Part shown: positions 8,527 to 16,328 of the stretch, in pieces
Position numbering within the stretch: position 1 is the stretch's first letter
Layout of the letters: each line of letters begins with the position of its first letter
Assembly (NCBI RefSeq): GCF_004405105.1
Contig: NZ_SORW01000012.1
Span: 124,001 to 188,000, forward strand
Length of the DNA: 64,000 bases
Direction: 5' to 3'
DNA from: Jeotgalibacillus sp. R-1-5s-1
GTDB lineage: Bacteria > Bacillota > Bacilli > Bacillales > Jeotgalibacillaceae
Translations under genes and position numbers: made by a program
The notes under the pieces: model-generated
Told to the model about the DNA's origin: nothing
What the model saw: the letters and a program-made list of their open reading frames with translations, nothing else
The model's database searches: none

Positions 8527-8778
8527 AATTATAAATGATTCAAGGATCAGGAGAGTACAAAATCAGATGGTGGCAAGCGAGTCAGGGCTGGTGGGAGCTG
8601 ACACACACATCGTTTTTGGAAGCGCACCTGTGAGAAGGAAAACTGAATTCAGTAGGTTTTCCCGCAGACGGCAGCGATAACGTCGGGAGCAGGAAGAGCA
8701 TTAGTCTCTTCAATAAGAGTGGTACCGCGGATGTAAGCATTCGTCTCTTGCCTTTATGGCAGAGACGGGTGCTTTTTT
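8527..8778 (+). ncRNA. T-box riboswitch leader upstream of argS
   Basis: Transcription-attenuation leader that senses uncharged tRNA. The diagnostic T-box is AGAGTGGTACCGCGG at 8716-8730. The stem I AGTA-type motif is seen in GGAGAGTACAAA near 8551-8562. The competing terminator pairs GCATTCGTCTCT (from 8737) with AGAGACGGGTGC and ends in TTTTTT (8773-8778). Reading the stem I loop GAAGCGCACC, the specifier triplet is probably CGC (8623-8625), an arginine codon, which fits the downstream gene. The specifier was placed by eye and a base shift is possible; the T-box itself is unambiguous. Confidence 0.95.
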
Positions 8779-8806
8779 ATTGAATCAATCTTCAGGAGGA
8801 ATGTTA

Positions 8807-10483
8807 ATGAAACAGCATATTGCACAAGCATTGAAAGAACAATTACCCCCGCATTTAGCGGAGCATGACATTGAACAGCTGCTCGAAGCACCACGTTTTC
8901 AGGAGCAGGGCGACCTTGCCTTCCCCTGCTTCCGTCCGGCAAAAGCACTCAGAAGAAATCCTGCACAGATTGCTGCAGAGCTGGCTGAGTCATTCACGTG
9001 CAGCGGTGTACAGGAAGTAAAGGCGATCGGCGGCTATGTGAACTTTTATTTTCATATTCCAACACAGGCTGAGTCTGTACTTTCAGAGATTTTAGCGAAG
9101 GGAGCTGATTATGGAACAGCTGCTTCAAAGGGAGAAATCATTGCGATTGATTTTTCTTCACCAAATATCGCTAAACCCTTTTCCATGGGCCACCTGCGTT
9201 CAACCGTCATCGGTCAGTCCATGTCCCTGATCTCTGCCAAATCAGGCTATCAGGTCGAAAAGATCAATCACCTTGGAGACTGGGGTACCCAGTTCGGAAA
9301 GCTGATGGCTGCCTACACCCATTGGGGAAATGAAGAACTGGTCAAAGCCGATCCGATTACCGAACTCCATAAGCTGTACGTTCGTTTCCATGATGAGGCC
9401 ACTAACAATGAAAATCTGAACGAGCAGGGCCGCAGCTGGTTTAAAATGCTCGAAGACGGCGATGAAAAGGCTGTTCGTCTATGGACGTGGTTCCGTGATG
9501 TTTCACTCGATGCCTTTGAACAGATTTATGAGCTGATGGGCGTATCCTTTGACTCCTATCAGGGAGAAGCTTTTTACAATGATAAGATGCATGAGGTTGT
9601 GGAAAAGCTTGACGAGGCGGGATTACTGGAGGAATCAGACGGTGCAAGAGTGGTCAGACTGGATGAATTGAACCTTCCACCATGCCTCATCCAAAAATCC
9701 GACGGAGCCACTCTTTATGCGACTCGTGATTTAGCCGCAGCCTATTATCGTGTAAACACATTAAAGGCTGACAAATTATTTTATGTTGTTGGAAATGAAC
9801 AGTCCCTGCATTTCAAACAGCTGAAGGAAGTACTGAAAAGACTTGGGGAGAACTGGGCTGATGAACTGACACATATCCCGTTTGGCATGATGCTCAAGGA
9901 CGGCAAAAAAATGTCAACACGAAAAGGCAAAGTCGTTTTACTGGAAAATGTATTGAAGGAATCGATTGAGCTTGCAGCGAAAACAATTGAAGAGAAAAAC
10001 CCTTCCCTGCCAAATAAAGAAAAGGTGGCAAAACAGGTCGGAATCGGCGCCGTCTTTTTCCACGATCTGAAGGTGTTCCGTCAGAATGATGTTGAATTTT
10101 CACTGGAGAACATGCTGCGGTTTGAAGGAGAAACCGGGCCGTATGTGCAGTACACACATGCACGCGCCAGCGCGATTTTGCGTAAAGCAGAAGGACAGTC
10201 AACTGCTGAAGCATTCTCTTCCTTTGGCGAAGCAGAACGTCCACTCGTACAGCTGCTGGCCGCATTTCCAGACAAAATCGCGCAAGCCTTTGACCAGCTT
10301 GATCCTTCTATTATTGCGAAATATGTCGTGCAAACTGCACAGGCATTCAACCAGTATTACGCACATGAAGCGATCCTGAACCATGAACATTCCGCTGAAC
10401 GACTGGCTTTGGTGAAGGCTGTCGTGACAGTGCTTGATGAAGGATTAAGATTGCTTGGATTGGAAGCGCCTGAGGAGATGTAA
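8807..10483 (+). CDS. argS: arginyl-tRNA synthetase
   Basis: Class I aminoacyl-tRNA synthetase, 558 residues, charging tRNA-Arg. The HIGH-type site is in KPFSMGHLRST near residue 130 after the family signature SSPNIAKP; the KMSKS-type site is KKMSTRKGK near 370; the C-terminal DALR anticodon domain is seen around YVQYTHARASAI onward. The longest frame begins inside the T-box terminator. The ATG at 8807 with AGGAGG seven bases upstream is the true start. Expression is under the T-box leader directly upstream. Most Bacillales carry an argS without a T-box, so this may be a second, amino-acid-responsive copy. The rest of the genome would be needed to know. Confidence 0.96.
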   Translation: MKQHIAQALKEQLPPHLAEHDIEQLLEAPRFQEQGDLAFPCFRPAKALRRNPAQIAAELAESFTCSGVQEVKAIGGYVNFYFHIPTQAESVLSEILAKGADYGTAASKGEIIAIDFSSPNIAKPFSMGHLRSTVIGQSMSLISAKSGYQVEKINHLGDWGTQFGKLMAAYTHWGNEELVKADPITELHKLYVRFHDEATNNENLNEQGRSWFKMLEDGDEKAVRLWTWFRDVSLDAFEQIYELMGVSFDSYQGEAFYNDKMHEVVEKLDEAGLLEESDGARVVRLDELNLPPCLIQKSDGATLYATRDLAAAYYRVNTLKADKLFYVVGNEQSLHFKQLKEVLKRLGENWADELTHIPFGMMLKDGKKMSTRKGKVVLLENVLKESIELAAKTIEEKNPSLPNKEKVAKQVGIGAVFFHDLKVFRQNDVEFSLENMLRFEGETGPYVQYTHARASAILRKAEGQSTAEAFSSFGEAERPLVQLLAAFPDKIAQAFDQLDPSIIAKYVVQTAQAFNQYYAHEAILNHEHSAERLALVKAVVTVLDEGLRLLGLEAPEEM

Positions 10484-10517
10484 TGCTGAAGCAAGTGTGC
10501 GGTTGGTCCGCAGCGGA

Positions 10518-10643
10518 GGTTCGTGGGATTTTGGGGGAGGTTCACAGAATTTTGGCCGGGGTTCATAAGATTTTCACGGTGGTTCGCAGGATTCCGGTGA
10601 TGGTTCGCAAGATTTCCGCACAAGTTCGCGAGATTGTGCCAAA
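10518..10643 (+). repeat. 21-bp-period array, GGTTCGCARGATTT type (six units)
   Basis: Units start at 10518, 10539, 10560, 10581, 10602 and 10623, each exactly 21 bp apart. The core GGTTCRYRRGATTT is well kept (GGTTCGTGGGATTT, GGTTCACAGAATTT, GGTTCATAAGATTT, GGTTCGCAGGATTC, GGTTCGCAAGATTT, AGTTCGCGAGATTG) and the last seven bases vary. The array starts 35 bp after the argS stop and ends before a strong hairpin. A frame opening at 10483 (ATG overlapping the argS stop TAA, AGGAG five bases upstream) reads through it as heptads of the form V-R/H-K/R-I-x-x-x. Whether that 89-codon frame is translated is unknown. Confidence 0.9.
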
Positions 10644-10696
10644 AGACCTACTCTCTCCGTACCTAAAACATCATTCCTGTATGCATGTTTACAAAA

Positions 10697-10744
10697 GTGC
10701 GGGGTCATTCCGCAGACGCCCCACTGCCGCGAATGACCCCGCAC
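10697..10744. terminator. long hairpin after argS
   Basis: GTGCGGGGTCATTC (10697-10710) is perfectly complementary to GAATGACCCCGCAC (10731-10744), with further pairing CGCAG/CTGCCG inside. There is no clear run of T after it, so it is a terminator or a transcript-stabilising hairpin. Confidence 0.6.
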
Positions 10745-10794
10745 GAATTTAAAATTAACACGAATCATGAAATGAACCAAAAATGGAGGATGAA

Positions 10795-11310
10795 ATGGTT
10801 AATCAAAAGTTTAATGAGTTTATCCACATTGCAAAGAAACTAAATGACATTGGCATCATCCCATTATTGATGGGCTCAGTTGGTTTAGAAGTCGTGACTG
10901 ATAAGAGCTGGGATGCTCAAGACCTGGATATTCATGTACCTGGTGATAAGAGAGGGTGGGAAGTATCGCCTGAATTAAATATTCACAACTGGAATGAGAT
11001 TGTTCGCATTATGATTTCAATGGACTATCGTTTGATTGATTTACATGAACATGAGTTTGCTAAAGATGGATTGTTTGTGGAGTTTGGTATTATTGACACT
11101 TTACCAGCATTCGCAGGGGTACAGTTAGAGGATCTGGACATCCATCAAACGGGTGGGGCAAAGTATTATTTGCTAAACCCAGAGCAATATTTGAGCGTAT
11201 ACAAGTCTTCATCCGAGGATAGTTACCGGGCAGAAAACAATAACAATAAAGATTTTGAGAAAATTTATTTCTTAACTAATATGATACCCAGCAATCAAAA
11301 GTCAGACTAG
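10795..11310 (+). CDS. predicted nucleotidyltransferase-fold protein
   Basis: About 171 residues, soluble. The pattern PLLMGSVGLEVV followed by WDAQDLDIHVPGD near residues 25-50 matches a minimal nucleotidyltransferase core (G-S then D-x-D), and FVEFGIID near 100 could give a third acidic residue. It is otherwise unrecognised. The frame opens at ATG 10783, but GGAGG overlaps that codon and sits five bases before the ATG at 10795, which is therefore preferred. The gene is alone, flanked by the argS hairpin and a 21-bp repeat array. Base composition is more AT-rich than its neighbours, with many AAT and TTT codons, which hints at transfer. A role in modification of small molecules or a lone antitoxin-like partner is speculation. 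Confidence 0.78.
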   Translation: MVNQKFNEFIHIAKKLNDIGIIPLLMGSVGLEVVTDKSWDAQDLDIHVPGDKRGWEVSPELNIHNWNEIVRIMISMDYRLIDLHEHEFAKDGLFVEFGIIDTLPAFAGVQLEDLDIHQTGGAKYYLLNPEQYLSVYKSSSEDSYRAENNNNKDFEKIYFLTNMIPSNQKSD

Positions 11311-11377
11311 GTCATTAGTTAATGATATCATCAGTTTCAAAGAATGATTTTTTTATGTCATAAACACACTCATTAAT

Positions 11378-11554
11378 GTCGATCGCTCAGCTATTTTTGT
11401 TGAAAGGAAGAAGATTTATGTCGATAGACTTCTGGAGAAAGCCTGAATCGTCGATAGCAGTCTGAGTATTGTTGATAGACACCTGAATTCTATCGATCGC
11501 GCATCCCAAAATGTTGATAGCAGCAGAATTACTGTTAATAGGAAATCGCCAGCT
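11378..11554. repeat. 21-bp-period array, GTYGATAG type
   Basis: Cores lie at 11378 (GTCGATCG), 11399 (GTTGAAAG), 11420 (GTCGATAG), 11450 (GTCGATAG), 11471 (GTTGATAG), 11492 (ATCGATCG), 11513 (GTTGATAG) and 11534 (GTTAATAG). All steps are 21 bp except one of 30 bp. The remainder of each unit is loosely CNNCTGARTT-like. It fills most of the 330-bp space between the nucleotidyltransferase-like gene and the M48 peptidase gene, which holds no other gene. Confidence 0.85.
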
Positions 11555-11604
11555 AACAGACACGTCCGGAGTTTAAAGCGAACGTCCCTTTAACACATAG
11601 TATA

Positions 11605-11630
11605 AGCCGGAAAACAATCGCTTTCCGGCT
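11605..11630 (-). terminator. hairpin after the M48 peptidase gene
   Basis: AGCCGGAAA / TTTCCGGCT inverted repeat with an 8-base loop, 12 bp after the stop. The T-run on the minus strand is poor (CTTATACT), so termination is only probable. Confidence 0.5.
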
Positions 11631-11641
11631 CCCAACATTCT

Positions 11642-12907
11642 TCAGCTAGTATAATACCTGTAATCCTCAATCAGCCTTTTTTCAACATCCTGCTGATAAG
11701 GCGCAAGCTCAAGCTGAACCTGCTCCTCTGTACGAACGTCAGGCTCTCTTCCAGAAGTGGATCCTCTCCTGGAATCCACATACTTCATTCTGAAATAAGT
11801 AGGCGGATGCGTGTCGTCCACCTTTGATTTTTCAAGCTCTGCAATTTTCAACATACGACGCTTTTCCTTATCGGGCATGTTTACCATTTGCTCGTTTAGA
11901 AGATCAAAGAACGAACTTTTTCCTGGTGACAATGCAGCCTTTCTGACAGCATACATATATGTCTGATCATACTGGACCTTTGTCAAAAGACCGTTCACCC
12001 CATCTGCGCCTGCATGCTTCACTGCCACATCATCAGCGTAATACTCTGCACGCTGGGAATTGAAAAACAGCAGGTACAGCAATGTGAAGAATAACGTTTT
12101 CGGGAAAAATGCCAGTCCTTTTTGAAAGACGATACTCACCCAGACCAGAAACGGATCTTCAAACTCACCATCAGCATCATCAGGCTCCGTTAAATCCCAC
12201 CATGTATAAGCCGTAAAAAGTGCCGTTCCAATATAAGTCCCTCTCGCCAGATCACCGTTTACTAAATGACCTAACTCATGAGAAAGCAGTGCGGTCAATT
12301 CATTTTTATCAAGCGACGCAATAAGCGGAAGACCGATCCTCATAATCACTTGACGTTTCAAGCCGACGGTTCCGATTGAGGCATTGTATTCACCGTTTAG
12401 TACAATCCCGTCCACTTTCTTTGTTCCGATCTCACCGCTCAGCTGATCAAGATATGAAAAAAGCGCGGGTAAGTCCTCCCTTGTTAATACATGCTCGTCT
12501 TTACTAAGTTTGGGAATGCGATGTCGCGTCAGCCATGAAATCCCCATAAGCAAAACGCCACCAATTAGTCCTGCAATATGATCCCACTGAAACAGGAGCA
12601 AATACAAAGAAGTAAGTAAAAACAGAGCACTTACAAGATGGATCCCTGTTGATAAAACATATGCTGCGGCCGTGCTTAACGTCAGCGATGGCTTTTCAGC
12701 ATTCTGATGAATCACCTGCTCTAACAGTTTTTCTCCATTGCGCCTGCCAAGCTCTTCATATTTTCTCTGCATCCAGGTCTGTTTCTCTTTTTGATCTAAA
12801 GGATTCAAGTTGTCTAAACAGTGTTCACACCACTTTACATAACCCGGAATGTAGTCTATTGATTTTCCGCAGGAGTGACAAGTTTCAAATTGTTGAACTG
12901 CTTCCAT
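11642..12907 (-). CDS. M48 family membrane metallopeptidase with N-terminal zinc ribbon
   Basis: HtpX/Ste24-like zinc protease of about 421 residues. Domain order: a zinc ribbon at residues 10-30 (CHSCGK...WCEHC, two CxxC pairs), a charged segment, two closely spaced membrane helices near 80-125 (LVSALFLLTSLYLLLF and AGLIGGVLLMGISW), and the peptidase domain with HELGHLVNGD near 212 and the later glutamate region SQRAEYYADDVAV as third zinc ligand. Another hydrophobic stretch FFPKTLFFTLLYLLFF separates them. The frame opens at 12937, but GGGAGG lies seven bases before the ATG at 12907. It is likely to take part in membrane protein quality control. The zinc ribbon is an addition not found in plain HtpX. 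Confidence 0.88.
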   Translation of the reverse strand: MEAVQQFETCHSCGKSIDYIPGYVKWCEHCLDNLNPLDQKEKQTWMQRKYEELGRRNGEKLLEQVIHQNAEKPSLTLSTAAAYVLSTGIHLVSALFLLTSLYLLLFQWDHIAGLIGGVLLMGISWLTRHRIPKLSKDEHVLTREDLPALFSYLDQLSGEIGTKKVDGIVLNGEYNASIGTVGLKRQVIMRIGLPLIASLDKNELTALLSHELGHLVNGDLARGTYIGTALFTAYTWWDLTEPDDADGEFEDPFLVWVSIVFQKGLAFFPKTLFFTLLYLLFFNSQRAEYYADDVAVKHAGADGVNGLLTKVQYDQTYMYAVRKAALSPGKSSFFDLLNEQMVNMPDKEKRRMLKIAELEKSKVDDTHPPTYFRMKYVDSRRGSTSGREPDVRTEEQVQLELAPYQQDVEKRLIEDYRYYTS

Positions 12908-13067
12908 ACGCATACCTCCCGTAACACTTTTTTCCATTATAAATTAATTCTTATATTAATTGAAGATAAAAAACTGATTTTTAATAACTTTCAGTTAGCT
13001 TAATTTAGCAAAAAACCGCGACATTTTTCCCTATTATTCGTTTTACTAAAAAATATTAGTTAAAATA

Positions 13068-13096
13068 TTTACACAATTCTCACAATACACTATGAT
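13068..13096 (+). promoter_or_regulatory. promoter of cstA
   Basis: TTTACA (13068-13073), 17-bp spacer, TATGAT (13091-13096), leaving an untranslated leader of about 75 bases before AGAGGGGG and the ATG of cstA. Confidence 0.6.
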
Positions 13097-13176
13097 GAGT
13101 AATGACATTGGAAGCCTTTTCATCCATTTCATATCTCTAATGTCAGCTACTATACATATTTAGAGGGGGTTGTCAG

Positions 13177-14916
13177 ATGAATGCAATAGCATTAGCCGCG
13201 ATTGGACTTTTCATTTTTGTTATTGGTTACCGCTTTTATTCGAAATTCGTGGCTGAAAAGATCTACCGGCTGGATCCGAATTATGTAACGCCGGCGCACC
13301 GTTTTAAAGACGGCGTGGATTTTGTACCGACGAACAAGTTTGTATTGTGGGGTCACCATTTTACTTCTGTAGCAGGTGCCGCACCGATTCTTGGACCTGC
13401 AATTGCCGTGTACTGGGGATGGCTGCCGGCTGTTCTGTGGGTTGTACTCGGAACAGTTTTTGCAGCGGGGGTGCATGACTTCGGAACACTCGTTGTTTCA
13501 GTAAGAAACAAAGGGCAATCAATGGGGACACTGGCCAATAAGCTCGTTGGTCAGCGTGCGAAAATTCTGTTCCTGTTTATTATTCTGATTCTTGTATTGA
13601 TGGTTAACGCTGTGTTTGCCTGGGTTATTGCCAACCTGTTTGTCACATTCCCATCAAGCGTTCTTCCTGTATTCATTCAGATTCCTTTAGCAATCTGGAT
13701 TGGTCATGCCGTTTATAAAAAGAATGCTAAAATGCTTGTCCCATCTTTAATCGCACTTGCCGTTATGTATCTTGTTGCGGTTCTGGCTGCTGAATATCAG
13801 GTACTGCAAATTGACCTTGTACGCTACTTCGGCGGGGAGGATGGAGCAGGGCTGTTTGGTTTAGGCGCGATTTCAAGTGCGTTCTTTATCTGGATTATCA
13901 TTTTAATGATTTATGTGTATATCGCGTCTACGCTTCCGGTGTGGAAGCTGCTTCAACCGCGTGATTTTATTAATTCACATCAGCTAGTTGTAGGTTTGGG
14001 TATCTTATACCTTGGACTTTTGTTTACGAATCCTGAGGTAACAGCACCAATGACAAATTCGGCTGCAACTGATAAATCATGGTTTCCACTACTCTTTATC
14101 ACAATTGCATGCGGAGCCATTTCAGGCTTTCACGGCCTTGTTTCCTCCGGTACTTCTTCAAAGCAGCTGAATAAGGAAACGGACGCCCGTTTTGTTGGTT
14201 ACTTTGGGGCCGTTGGTGAAGGTGTACTTGCGTTAATCTCAATTATTGCTGTTATCACGTTTTTCCCGACAGCTGATGCATTCAAAGAAGCTTACAACAG
14301 CTTCGGTGCTGCAAGTGGTGGAGGGCTTGGAAACTTCGTTCAGGGTGCGAGCCAGCTCGCAACCGGACTTGGGATCCCTGTAGATATCGCGGCTACTATT
14401 GTATCCATTATTGTGGTCAGCTTTGCTGCGACTACGCTTGATACATCGGTGCGTCTCATGAGATATATCATTTCAGAGCTGGGGTCTGAGTATAAGTTAC
14501 CGGCTCTTGAGAAAACACATGTTGCGACAACGATTGCTGTCGTTTCAAGTGCTGCCCTTGTATTGATTCCTGAAGGGCCAAATGGTTTCGGCTCAGGTGG
14601 ATATCTGCTCTGGCCGTTATTCGGAACGTCCAACCAGCTGCTTGCAGGAATTAACCTGCTTCTCATTTCAGTCTGGCTGAAACGTCTTGGACGAAACTAT
14701 CTGATCACGCTGATCCCGATGATTTTCCTGATGTTTATGACGCTGTATGCGATGATCATTCAGGTCTTCACAGAGTGGGCTTTCTGGAATGAATCGTCAA
14801 GTACACTGCTGTTTGTATTTGGTGCAATCATTCTTGGATTTGCCCTGTGGATCAGCATTACAGCTGTATCTGCACTATTAAACAAAAATCTGCCGAAGCT
14901 TGATCCAAACGAATAA
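13177..14916 (+). CDS. cstA: carbon starvation protein CstA family transporter
   Basis: Multi-pass membrane protein of 579 residues with roughly 14-16 hydrophobic segments. CstA proteins import peptides or pyruvate when preferred carbon is scarce. The N-terminus (FYSKFVAEKIYRLDP, then GHHFTSVAGAAPILGPAIAV near residue 62) and the loop ISGFHGLVSSGTSSKQL near 320 are signatures of the family, as is TSNQLLAGINLLL near 485. The length is shorter than E. coli CstA (about 700) and matches the compact Gram-positive form. It is monocistronic, with its own promoter and a strong terminator at 14927-14971. Substrate specificity is not resolvable here. Confidence 0.93.
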   Translation: MNAIALAAIGLFIFVIGYRFYSKFVAEKIYRLDPNYVTPAHRFKDGVDFVPTNKFVLWGHHFTSVAGAAPILGPAIAVYWGWLPAVLWVVLGTVFAAGVHDFGTLVVSVRNKGQSMGTLANKLVGQRAKILFLFIILILVLMVNAVFAWVIANLFVTFPSSVLPVFIQIPLAIWIGHAVYKKNAKMLVPSLIALAVMYLVAVLAAEYQVLQIDLVRYFGGEDGAGLFGLGAISSAFFIWIIILMIYVYIASTLPVWKLLQPRDFINSHQLVVGLGILYLGLLFTNPEVTAPMTNSAATDKSWFPLLFITIACGAISGFHGLVSSGTSSKQLNKETDARFVGYFGAVGEGVLALISIIAVITFFPTADAFKEAYNSFGAASGGGLGNFVQGASQLATGLGIPVDIAATIVSIIVVSFAATTLDTSVRLMRYIISELGSEYKLPALEKTHVATTIAVVSSAALVLIPEGPNGFGSGGYLLWPLFGTSNQLLAGINLLLISVWLKRLGRNYLITLIPMIFLMFMTLYAMIIQVFTEWAFWNESSSTLLFVFGAIILGFALWISITAVSALLNKNLPKLDPNE

Positions 14917-14926
14917 TTAATTGATC

Positions 14927-14971
14927 AGGCTGGAACATTCACTTTTAAAGCTGAATGTTCCAGCCTTTTCT
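14927..14971 (+). terminator. terminator of cstA
   Basis: AGGCTGGAACATTCA pairs perfectly with TGAATGTTCCAGCCT, followed by TTTCT. Confidence 0.88.
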
Positions 14972-15031
14972 AAATGTTGTCACCATTTCTTAAACTTGAG
15001 ACAATGGAAATAACTAAAGGAGTGATTTCTG

Positions 15032-15289
15032 ATGATCGACAAGATGAAACAGCTGATCGCCTATTACGAAGAAGTGCTCAGCATGCCGCACAGACAGGAA
15101 ATTGCCCGTGAACTGAGAAATGAAGACGACCTGTTTCTGCTCCTGCTTTATTCTGAGATGATCGGTATTCCAAATCCGGTTTATTACTACACGCTCGAAC
15201 TTTATCCGCATATGATTGAGAAATTTCACGACTGGCATTTACGGATGGGAATGGACAAGTCTCCGCTCTCCGGTATCCGCTGCTGTTAA
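15032..15289 (+). CDS. Cory-CC-star family protein
   Basis: Small 85-residue soluble protein ending in the diagnostic Cys-Cys-stop (GIRCC). The body is acidic and hydrophobic (DDLFLLLLYSEMIGIPNPV, then YYYTLELYPHMIEKFHDWH) and predicted helical. AAAGGAGTG precedes the ATG. It is followed after 14 bp by an ArsA/Get3-like ATPase, and this pairing is the known context of the family. The two C-terminal cysteines may bind a metal or redox partner and the ATPase may act on this protein; both are inference. No biochemical role is established to my knowledge. Confidence 0.85.
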   Translation: MIDKMKQLIAYYEEVLSMPHRQEIARELRNEDDLFLLLLYSEMIGIPNPVYYYTLELYPHMIEKFHDWHLRMGMDKSPLSGIRCC

Positions 15290-15303
15290 AAGGAGTTTTT
15301 AAA

Positions 15304-16233
15304 ATGGATTTGTTAAAGCACAATATATTATTTGTGGGTGGAAAAGGTGGCGTCGGCAAATCGACATCAGCCGCAGCGATCGCATGGAAATCTGCACAAA
15401 AAGGCTATCGCACACTGCTTGTGTCAACCGATCCGGCTCACAATACAGGAGATATATTTGACCGGAAAATCGGTGGTAAAAACACAGAAATTGCCCCTAA
15501 CCTGTATGGACTTGAGATTGATCCGGAAATGGAGACAGCCAATTATATTAAAGGTGTAAAAGCGAATATCAAGGGTGTCGTTCATGCAGGCATGATGGAG
15601 GAAGTTCACCGTCAACTGGATACAGCAAAAGCTTCTCCCGGTGCGGATGAAGCAGCCCTTTTTGATAAATTGATTTCGATTGTACTCGAGGAACGTGAGC
15701 ATTTCGACAAAATTGTCTTTGATACCGCTCCTACCGGCCATACGATCCGTCTTCTCACCCTGCCCGAACTCATGGGGATCTGGATTGAAGGACTGCTCGA
15801 AAAACGCCGCAAAACGAACGAGAATTATTCTGCCCTTTTGAACGATGGAGAGCCGGTGGAGGATCCGATTTATGATGTATTAAGAACACGCCAGGACCGC
15901 TTTTCCCGTGCCAGAGAGCTGCTTTTGAACCCTAAGGAAACTGGATTTGTATTCGTTTTGAACCCCGAGAGGCTGCCAATTCTCGAAACGGAAAAAGCTT
16001 TGAAGCTGCTTAGTCAGTATGACCTTCATGTGAAAACACTTATTGTGAATAAGGTGCTTCCTGACGAGGTTGAGGGTTCATTTATGGCTGAACGGAAGAA
16101 GCATGAAAAGCCTCATCTTACTAAGATTCGTGAAACGTTCCGTAAGCAGAACCTGATTTACGTACCTTTTTCATCTCAGGATATTGTGAACAAGGAGCTT
16201 TTAGAATGGTTTAGCGAGAGATTAGATCAATAA
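15304..16233 (+). CDS. ArsA/Get3-like ATPase
   Basis: Deviant-Walker P-loop ATPase of 309 residues. P-loop GGKGGVGKSTSAAAIA at residues 12-27 has the signature lysine, switch I is STDPAHNTGDIF near 42 (DPAHN where most ArsA have DPAHS), and switch II is FDTAPTGHTIRLL near 139. It has one ATPase half only, like Get3 and unlike double-domain arsenite-pump ArsA, and it lacks a CxxC zinc pair. No arsB or arsR is nearby, so arsenite export is unlikely. It is probably translated together with the upstream Cory-CC-star gene (14 bp gap). A terminator follows at once. The client is unknown. Confidence 0.88.
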   Translation: MDLLKHNILFVGGKGGVGKSTSAAAIAWKSAQKGYRTLLVSTDPAHNTGDIFDRKIGGKNTEIAPNLYGLEIDPEMETANYIKGVKANIKGVVHAGMMEEVHRQLDTAKASPGADEAALFDKLISIVLEEREHFDKIVFDTAPTGHTIRLLTLPELMGIWIEGLLEKRRKTNENYSALLNDGEPVEDPIYDVLRTRQDRFSRARELLLNPKETGFVFVLNPERLPILETEKALKLLSQYDLHVKTLIVNKVLPDEVEGSFMAERKKHEKPHLTKIRETFRKQNLIYVPFSSQDIVNKELLEWFSERLDQ

Positions 16234-16235
16234 AA

Positions 16236-16271
16236 AAATCCGGAATGGCTGACAGCCTTTCCGGATTTTTT
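16236..16271. terminator. terminator after the ArsA-like gene (bidirectional)
   Basis: AAAAATCCGGAA / TTCCGGATTTTTT hairpin, A-run on one side and T-run on the other, between two convergent genes. Confidence 0.82.
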
Positions 16272-16328
16272 GATCTGAGTAAGACGAAATACTTTCTTTA
16301 ATACGAATTCCGGGAAATATTTAATACA

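Noticed and set aside
10518-10643. CRISPR array
   Set aside because: Units are 21 bp with a degenerate core and no repeat/spacer structure, and no cas genes are present.
15304-16233. Arsenite pump ATPase ArsA proper
   Set aside because: Single ATPase half and no arsB, arsD or arsR nearby; the Cory-CC-star partner suggests another role.
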